Below, piece after piece: positions 30,988 through 38,156 of a stretch of DNA of 38,156 nt. The translations under genes and the position numbers were made by a program. Position 1 is the first letter of the stretch. Every line of letters begins with the position of its first letter. The notes under the pieces were generated by a model, which saw only the letters and a program-made list of their open reading frames with translations, was not told the origin of the DNA and ran no database searches. Source of the stretch: Pelargonium cotyledonis (Eukaryota > Streptophyta > Magnoliopsida > Geraniales > Geraniaceae); the NCBI GenBank assembly GCA_036897625.1, contig JAYMTA010000134.1, forward strand, positions 1 to 38,156. Reading direction: 5' to 3'.

Positions 30988-33900
30988 CTATCGTCCTCCG
31001 GGATTTCTGTTCCATGATAGGTAAGTAGGATCTCCGAGTCGCCTGCAAAAGAAAAAGAAGAAAATGGAATTAGTAGGTGAAGAGTTTTGCTAAATGATTC
31101 AGAGTCAATCCCGATGTTATTTTGAAAAACACGGTTCCTTCACTTGTAACCATTGGTCAGGCGTATAAATATTCTTAAGAACCAAACCTTGAAATGAAGA
31201 TGGAATCAAATGATGATATACAAGATGTTAAAGAATATTGTTAAAAGATTCAAATAGTCGAATTCAAGATTTTGGGGGGAAATGACATTGTTGTTGCTAA
31301 AGCTGACAATCCATGCATGCAGCGTGTTCGTGTAGTGTTGAAGGTTGATTGTGTGTTATATAGACCAACACAAACGTCACGTTTAGTAACATTATGTTAC
31401 TCGTCTCAAGACGGAACAATGTCAATATATATTTCCTATAAGCTACATACCTGATAAACACGAAAGCTAAACAGATTCAGAATAGTAGAAGATCCTAAAT
31501 TTCTTTTTTCTTTTTTAAGGATTCAAGTAGCCTACTCCAATCGCATTGGTCAGGCTCACGTATCATTCTAAAAAACCAAACCATGAAACGAAAAGCTCGG
31601 AAGAGGACATATACACAGCCTTCATAAAGAAGCAGTCATAAATAAGTAAATTCGGTAATATAGCTCACCTTGGCTTGATGAGATACACGAGAGTGAACGA
31701 CATAGCCAAAAAGAAGCACAGTCCACCAATTGCGAGATAAGCGATTCCAAGAAAGTCGTTCTTTCCTCCAAGCCAGCTGGTGGTAGAAAGCACAAGCTTC
31801 TTCTTGCCATTAAAACTATATGTATTGTAAAAGTTCTGCAATGTCACAGTTATAACGTCATTCGCTTGAAGATCAGTCTCTATCTTTCCATACAACTTCC
31901 TAAACGTTGGAAGAGCGGCGGTTCTCATCCAAACAATTAGGTCCTCTTGCTGGCTCAACTGGTACACAAAATATTCAATAAGATTAGCACTTGCCACGTC
32001 ATTGCACATAAAGTCAATTCAGAAAAGGTTTTAACGGTACAAGGATATTTTGAACTGTGAATTTTATATATTAATAGGTGCCACAATTAGATCTTTCAAA
32101 TAAACGTAATCGCTACAATGTATTAACGCATTTCTTGAGTGAAGAAATGATAAAAATTGTTTAAAGGGTTCTTCTAGTATATTTAGCCATAAGGAAGAAA
32201 TGGATAAGTAAAATCTGAAAGTGACGATTGTCCCCGTCAAAAGTCAAAACCCACCATTATGGCTTTGGAAGGAGAATCTCCTTCCATTTCTCATTCTTGA
32301 TTCTCATTTCCATTTCAAAATTTTAATTCAAACGTTACCTTAATGCCTAAAGAATACTAATGATGCATAAAAATATGGATTTGGAGTCCTAGATCCAATT
32401 ACATGGACAAGATGACAAGTAGAAATTGTTTGTGCAAATTCACTAGGTCAGAAAGGCGCATCAACTATGACAAATTAACTAATATGTTCAATATGTGTTA
32501 TAAAATATTTAATTAAACATATATCCCGGAATCGTATGAAAGGTTTACTTTCACTGAAAGAAGATGATTGTAATGGCAGTCTCATATGCGGAAATAAATG
32601 ACGGGCAAAAAGGCTTACCGGTATAGACTCGTTGAGATGTTTGCCACCAATAAGAGAGTTGTTTTGGAAGTTTTTAGGGAAAACATTTTTGCCAAACTTG
32701 TGTTCCCTATCACTTTTCCAAGAGATACCGTTCTTATTCACAGCCAAGTCTGAGCTGTTGACTTGGAAAGTATAGGTATCATTGAACAAACTCCACGCAA
32801 TAAGGCCACAAGGCACAATAGCCGACCCATTTGCCACATCTTCAGGCTTACAATCACTCGTTTCATTCTCGCTACCGGGACTTTTCAATTGCTGATCACT
32901 TCGACTCTTCACGTACCTACATTAATCAAAGATGCAAGTCAATATGAAGTATGTTCATTTTCATTTTATTTGTTTGAACTTGAAGCATTCCATTTAGAAC
33001 ATAAATCAATGGAAGCAGTAAATCTGATTAAGATTAACGATCTGTAAATGAAAATTAATTTTAAATGGAATGCTGGCAATGGCCCACAGGCCATCACTGA
33101 TCCGACCTGATGAACTGGCAAAAATGGCCCGACAAACATGCAGTTTTTTAGTCAGGCCCAATTCAAGCCCGAGGGCCATCACTGGCCCAGCCAGATAATA
33201 ACGGACTCAGACCGACAAAAGGTGACCCGACAAGCATACTTGCAATTTTTTGCCCGGCCCATTTGTCAGCTCTATAAGTGTGTGCGTGCATTTCTTTACA
33301 CAAGGAAATCTTGTGTACTTTTGGCGTCCCGTTTAGATTTGATTGTAAAACGATACAATTTAACCTTTACTAGAATTGTGGTAATTGAAAACTTTATTGA
33401 CCCTGCTTCTGAGAAATTCAAGACAGCTACTCTCATTATGACACTTAATTGAAGAGTATGGCAGGCTGATAAAAAAAAAAAACTTGAAGAGTATGGCAGA
33501 GGCTTGAAATACATACCTCCGGTGATTTTGGTAGAAGTTATCAAGTTGATAGTACACGTATATGGGCTTCTTCATGTACTTCGGCACCTAATATAAAACA
33601 CAAGAACATACAAGGATCCAAAACAAAACATGTTTAGAAACCAGTATTGAAACAACTTTTTACACAAGGTTTCAGCAAAGACAAACCGTGAGTGTTCTGA
33701 CGCAAGTTTTATTGGCAGATCCTTGTATGTATTTGACCTTGTCTTTTCTAAATTCTTGTGGTATGCACGCAGTCTCATACCGATCAACAATTTCAACAAC
33801 CTAAGAAATAAAAAAGAGATTACATTATTAACAGCTAGTTAAGATAGGAAATGATCTAAAAATAGTTTTGGTTTACTCAAGCGTACATCCCGAGAAGCGA

Positions 33901-35975
33901 ACAGGGAAGCTACTCCTATGGGAATGAAGACAATGCTAACAAGCATGAATGCCGAAATAACCTGCACATGGGAGAGAGATTACGGTTTAGGATAATAAAA
34001 AGGACAAACTGCACCGTTAATAACAATGCTAACTTTTTACAATGCACCGTTAATAACAATGCTAACTTTTTACTGAAAAGACAAGTATGCCCAAGTATGA
34101 AATGATTTATTCTTATTAAAAGTAGGTGTAGTACATTGTTACACTTTAAAGTTCATAGTCGTTGTTGGCAACACAAGCAAATTTCAATGTTGTTTTGTAT
34201 GGATTTATATATATATAAAATGGTGCAACTTCATGACAGTAAATATAGTTAAATGTTAAATGTGCACTGTAATTATGTATAAAATGTGTACAGTTCGGTG
34301 TAATTTTGTGCAGTATAAACTAAGATAAAACTGTTTCTTGAGGATGCTAAATACTCATGGAACCAGTACATAGTAAGTCCAACATGTGAAAATACATAAA
34401 ATCTTACCCATCGTGGAGTGAGAATCGGCTTGCAAGCCGGAAGTTCTTGTTGAGTAAACCTTGAATCTGAAGAGAAACAATTTGAAAAGGAAATTTTAAT
34501 TAGTTTGTGTGCACATTTTACACTTCATAGTTCATTCATAGATTTTGTATGTCAAGATAAGAAGTTCACTACTGTGTTCGGAACTAAGACCAACTAGTTA
34601 TGAAGACCAAGTAATTCAAGATGTTTGAACAACTCATTTCTCATATGGTCCAACAAAGAATAGACTATCGGAACCTAAGTAACACACCTACGTCACCATT
34701 TTCAGTTGAGAAAGACGTTAACGCAACCTAGGTTTAAAAACAAGCTTTAAATTGGCTGGCCCAGTGCATGAGGATCCCACCGTTGTGGAGTCAGGGAGTG
34801 TAATTTATGTACACATGTTTACCAGACGTTTCTCTGCCGTGAACACGATGGCGTTTGGGCTCACTAATTTTGTAATCGTGTTATTTAAAAACATGCACGT
34901 ACAATTAATTATTCATGTTGTGACACGCAAGACACACTTAAGGGTTGTAATACAACATTAACCCCCCAAACCCTATCTAGTCTTATTGTTTATATGGTTT
35001 CATGTATGCTGTTTAAGGTAATTGCATTAAATATGTGATATTTAATCATTCTGACCCTTGTCGTGCCAAGCATGTTGGGGTATGTCATGCTTGTGTTCAT
35101 AATCTTTTCGTGTTCGTGTCGGCTCACGCAACAGACGATCAACTTAAATTTGTGATATTTAATCATTTTGGGCAGTGTCGTGCCAGGTGTGTTGGGGAGT
35201 GTCGTGTAAAACGTGTTACGTCACATCATTCATGCTAATCATGTCGTATTCGTGTTGGACCATATAACACAAAATCAATCTCCACCATGACACGCACAAA
35301 TTGCCACTCTAGACTCAAACTCGTGACTTCAAGATCACAAGGCATTAACCATTTAACCTTGCTGTTATGCCGAGACTCACACCTCGGTTTTTTTTTTTTT
35401 TTTTAAAAGTACTAAGCATAAGTGCATGACAAATCTCATTAGCGCACCATCAGATTTCAGTGTGATCAGATTACATGAACAAACAAAAACCAGATGCAAA
35501 ATAACAAACAAAATATCTCAGAAAACTTTCATATTCCAAATAATGATTTTGAATCACACTAAATCACAAATAAATTCACATTATACACCAAAAATTTCCT
35601 CAAAACACCTCAAAAGCATTGAGCAAAAATCAAAATAAGCAGATATATAAAAGTCAAAGTTATAAAATACAAAATAAAAAAAAATACGACATAAAAGACA
35701 TATGTTACATCAAACAGATTCAATAATAATCAAAACCAGTTGAAATAAATAGCTGATCAATCAACAATAACAACACAGTAAATTAAATAAACATAAGGAT
35801 CATGCAAAAAAATTCAAGTGGGTATTTCAGAAATCCACTAAAAACCTCATAAAAAGCACAAATTCGGAAACAGGAACAGGAAATTACATTTGGGTCGCTT
35901 GGAGTTCCTTCTGGCAGCTGACAGATCAGCAGATCCAGAACCTCCCGAGCTCGAAGACGCCGTATTGTTATTCAT
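30988..35975 (-). CDS. ALIS: ALA-interacting subunit (CDC50/LEM3 family), P4-ATPase beta subunit
   Basis: CDC50-family proteins bind P4-ATPase lipid flippases, enabling their exit from the ER and activity at Golgi and plasma membranes. Minus-strand exons in coding order: 35975-35888, 34466-34408, 33961-33887, 33800-33687, 33587-33517, 32916-32619, 31958-31669, 31042-30988. These total 1050 nt: 349 codons plus TAG, all GT-AG with frame kept. The N-terminus is Ser/Gly-rich, then [23 protein letters not shown] is split over exons 1-2. TM1 is about residues 49-70 ([20 protein letters not shown]) and TM2 about 304-330 ([20 protein letters not shown]). The loop between them has paired cysteines ([30 protein letters not shown]) and N-glycosylation sequons (NKT, NETS, NGS, NDT, NSS, NNS, NES). 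The C-terminus is [19 protein letters not shown] then R. It looks functional. Which ALIS paralog it is cannot be told. Confidence 0.95.
32262..32345 (-). repeat. Possible dispersed MITE-family copy in ALIS intron 6
   Basis: On the minus strand it reads GGCATTAAGGTAACGTTTGA, AATTAAAATTTTGAAATGGA and AATGAGAATCAAGAATGAGA. It is related to the copies at 16865-16996, 17262-17376 and 26140-26260. It is the most diverged of the set. Confidence 0.4.
33073..33276. mobile_element. Decayed hAT-like element in ALIS intron 5
   Basis: TGCTGGCAATGGCCCACAGG at the left and GGCCCATTTGTCAGCTCTA at the right are inverted relatives. The interior has GGCCCGAC/GTCAGGCCC words. It lies between the exons ending at 33517 and starting at 32916. 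No target duplication is visible. Confidence 0.55.
34010..34074. repeat. Recent 33-bp tandem duplication in ALIS intron 2
   Basis: Two copies of TGCACCGTTAATAACAATGC plus TAACTTTTTAC lie head to tail with a 33-bp period. They show no mismatch over about 31 bp, so the duplication is young and would make a length-polymorphic marker. Confidence 0.9.
34467..35887. other. ALIS intron 1 (1421 bp) with transposon-derived sequence
   Basis: The interior has an imperfect duplication: GTGATATTTAATCATT at about 35035 and again about 35152, each followed by GTCGTGCCA and GTTGGGG. A hAT-like right end, CAAATTGCCACTCTAG, lies near 35297-35312. I could not find the matching left end. Next to it, 35313-35402 holds tRNA-SINE-like words (read on the minus strand, GGTTAAATGGTTAATGCC and GTCACGAGTTTGAGT) and a 17-T run. 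The part next to exon 1 is A-rich with no feature. Confidence 0.45.
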
Positions 35976-36800
35976 CAGAAACCAAATTTAGAAGCTGATC
36001 TGTAAAACCCAGCAGAGATTTTGCAGGAACACTGAAAACGACGACGATCCCAGATTTGAAATCGAAAAAAAAAAGTTTAAGACTATAAGGGGAATGATCG
36101 AAAGAGGAAGAGATTGTGGTGGTTGTTACTGTTTTCGACTTGCCCAATGTTGGGTTTGACTTTGAAGAAGACGCAATTGAAGGGCGGCCAAACTCGATTT
36201 TCTCTCTCTAGGAAGTGACAGAGATAGGGAGAGAAAGTGAACAGCTATTGAAGAGTCAATACAATACTAATTTTCCCGGAAAATATGAGAGAAAATTAAA
36301 GAAAAAACACGGTTTGGAATTTTATTAGTTTCGGGACTTTTAAGCGTTGTCTTAATTTTATTTCAGTTATTTTTTCTATTTAATTTATGTAATTTCCTTA
36401 TTCCAAAAATATTTCGTTACCAACTATGAACATTGTACCATGAAATGTTCATAAGTATTATGATTCGACTAAAATCATGGATAAGATATATCATTACTTA
36501 TTAATGTGGTTACAATTCGAGTCTCTTTATCAAAGATATGAAGTGGGGTGAAATATTAAGTAAAAATGAGAGTTTTATTGTATTCTGACTAATAATAAAA
36601 AATGTGTCGTGTGAAATATATTTCTAATAGTAATTAGAGGTGTTCAATTTATTAACTCGCACCGACAACCGCTAATTCAACCTGCACTAGCGTCGCCATT
36701 AGTCCTCCCTACACTAACTCGTCTAATAGATAGTGTGGCTCATCTCTAACTGTTGGCCTGACGGTTGAGCCACGAGTTACAAATTTTTAATCACTTAGGG
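35976..36800. other. ALIS 5' leader and promoter region
   Basis: On the minus strand the leader probably starts between about 36060 and 36240, where CT/GA-rich sequence (TCTCTCTC near 36201, GAGAGAAAG near 36228) occurs, as is common around plant transcription starts. Upstream is AT-rich with no recognised element or gene. Confidence 0.4.
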
Positions 36801-36880
36801 TGGCGCAGTTGGTTAATCCAGTTGTGTGAGTGAGATGAAGTCTCTGGATCAATCCTCACTCAACACATTCTTGGTGGCGG
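36797..36880 (+). mobile_element. tRNA-derived SINE-like sequence, second copy
   Basis: TGGCGCAGTTGG at 36801-36812 (A-box type), GGATCAATCCT at 36846-36856 (degenerate B box), then CACTCAACAC. This is the same order and spacing as the copy at 16393-16480. Sequence between the boxes has diverged. It is not a functional tRNA gene. Confidence 0.6.
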
Positions 36881-37656
36881 TGGTGTAAGAAACCACTTTG
36901 GTGCAATGGTGCAGTAAGGTGCCAAAAATTCTAGGCTATGATTAAGAGATATAGTCTTTTTCTTGAACACTATTGGTTCCTTATACATATATCCCTTTAG
37001 ATCGTTGCTTATAAAAAAAAAAGTTACAAATTCTTGACCCGAAACTGACCGACCCGGCCCGCCCAAAATTAACTCTTAGGAGACGTTCATTTAATGTAGT
37101 TTTTAACTTAATTAAAATAGTCAAACGCTCTTTCCTAAGAGTTAAATAAATCCAAATTCTAAGGAATTAAAATACCATGGTAGATGTGGTATTTCAATTA
37201 CTTAAAATTTAGAATTATTTAACTCATTTGAGGAAAGAAAATATTTTTGTAATCTCAAATATACCCTCATGAAAAAACTAAATGAACGCAATAATTACAA
37301 ATTTATAATACCCAACATATCCTAAATTTCTTGAAATTCAATTAAAATTTATTAAACGAGCTACCTTAATTGTTCCAACTTAAAAAAACATTATGTTAAT
37401 GAACTTAGGCCTTGTTTGGTAAGTCTACTCAACGTCTATAGAGGTAAAATGTCTATAGAGATAGCTGGAAGAAGTTTTCATTGTTTATAGAGAATAAGAG
37501 GTTTGTTTGGTAAAAAATGTTTGGAAGGAGTTTGAGAAAAAAAATTATTGTTTGGTAAAATTGTTTAAAAGAAGGTGTGTTATGTTGAAATGACCACATT
37601 GCCCTTAATATAATAAAAGAAAAAATATTTATAATTGAAAAATGACTCTTGAAGGT
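36881..37656. other. Intergenic AT-rich stretch
   Basis: No gene recognised. GGCCTTGTTTGGTAAG near 37408 resembles the terminal word of PIF/Harbinger (Tourist-type) MITEs, but the opposite end could not be identified. Confidence 0.35.
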
Positions 37657-37900
37657 AAACCGACATGAATATGTGGGTTTACCGTCTGATTGGTATACAT
37701 CAGATTCAAAAGGGTCCACCGATTAGACATAGGTGACAAACGTAGAGATAAACCGACATGAACATGTGAGCTTACCGTCTGATCGGTATACCTTATATAT
37801 TTAAAGGGTTCACCGCACAAACACAATAAGCAGATGTAAACCATAAGCTTACCATCTGATGGTGTACCTCATATTTTACATGGTCCACCGCTTAGATATA
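37657..37900 (+). repeat. Three-unit degenerate tandem repeat
   Basis: Units start at about 37657, 37750 and 37838 (periods 93 and 88 bp). They share AAACCGACATGAA.ATGTG, TTACCGTCTGAT.GGTATAC and GGGT(C/T)CACCG. The third unit lacks GACATGAACATGTG. Each unit has an AT-rich middle. No coding potential and no known family recognised. Confidence 0.85.
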
Positions 37901-38156
37901 TACTGTAATATAATAAATTGTGTGGTATACCCACGTTTGTGAAAGGTAAATAATAAACACTAGTTCTATGAAATTTGAACCATATTTGTGAAAATTTTAA
38001 ACATTTAACATAAACATCGTATCTTGAAACCTCTCTTCTTTGAAATTTCTTTGTTAATCTGCAAAATTCTTCTTTTCTTCTGATATTCTTCTCTTTTATG
38101 TTATTTCCAGATCTCACACCAGTTATATTCATCAAGATTTCTGCAGAATATTGAAG

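Noticed and set aside
24138-37900. CRISPR-like arrays from the tandem repeats at 24138-24842 and 37657-37900
   Set aside because: Units are long and diverged, with no short identical repeats or unique spacers, and the host is a plant nucleus.
37453-38135. Minus-strand open frames at the right end
   Set aside because: Short, AT-rich and partly within the tandem repeat. No conserved domain is recognisable.

Overview
This window is nuclear DNA from a flowering plant, most likely a eudicot. The genes have many short exons with GT-AG introns and AT-rich introns. Introns and gaps carry many small non-autonomous transposons and SINE-like repeats, and every protein recognised is a plant-type family member. 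Gene content and repeat style would fit a woody or rosid eudicot, but I cannot fix the genus. I found no bacterial, organellar or viral genes.

Layout: (1) 1-3896 (+), the 3' part of an IMP dehydrogenase gene whose first exon runs off the left edge. (2) 5920-13447 (+), a complete 18-exon retinoblastoma-related (RBR) gene of 1011 codons. Two E2F-type sites lie upstream, and a partial tandem copy of its last exon lies just downstream. (3) 16000-22978 (+), a 14-exon ent-kaurene synthase-type diterpene synthase that appears to be a pseudogene, with five separate lesions. Its introns hold hAT-like, CACTA-like and fold-back MITEs. (4) 23972-30287 (+), an intact 8-exon PUA-domain SAM-dependent methyltransferase of the RlmI type, with a probable organelle targeting peptide, a GC-AG intron and a degenerate tandem array in intron 1. 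(5) 35975-30988 (-), an intact 8-exon ALA-interacting subunit (CDC50/LEM3 family), convergent with gene 4. The right end (about 36.1-38.2 kb) is intergenic, with a SINE-like copy and a three-unit tandem repeat.

Exon models were built by hand from conserved protein motifs, splice sites and phase arithmetic. For the intact genes (2, 4, 5) all exon lengths sum to a clean reading frame. In the kaurene synthase the phase arithmetic breaks in exactly the two exons where homology also shows an indel, which is independent support for pseudogenisation.

The genes do not form a pathway: purine synthesis, cell-cycle control, gibberellin-type diterpene synthesis, RNA methylation and lipid flipping are neighbours by position only. 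The most interesting points are the frame-compatible duplicate of the RBR terminal exon, the decay pattern of the kaurene synthase (including a transposon-derived acceptor that would bypass two of its lesions), the likely E2F autoregulation of RBR, and a hAT-like insertion about 57 bp upstream of the methyltransferase ATG.
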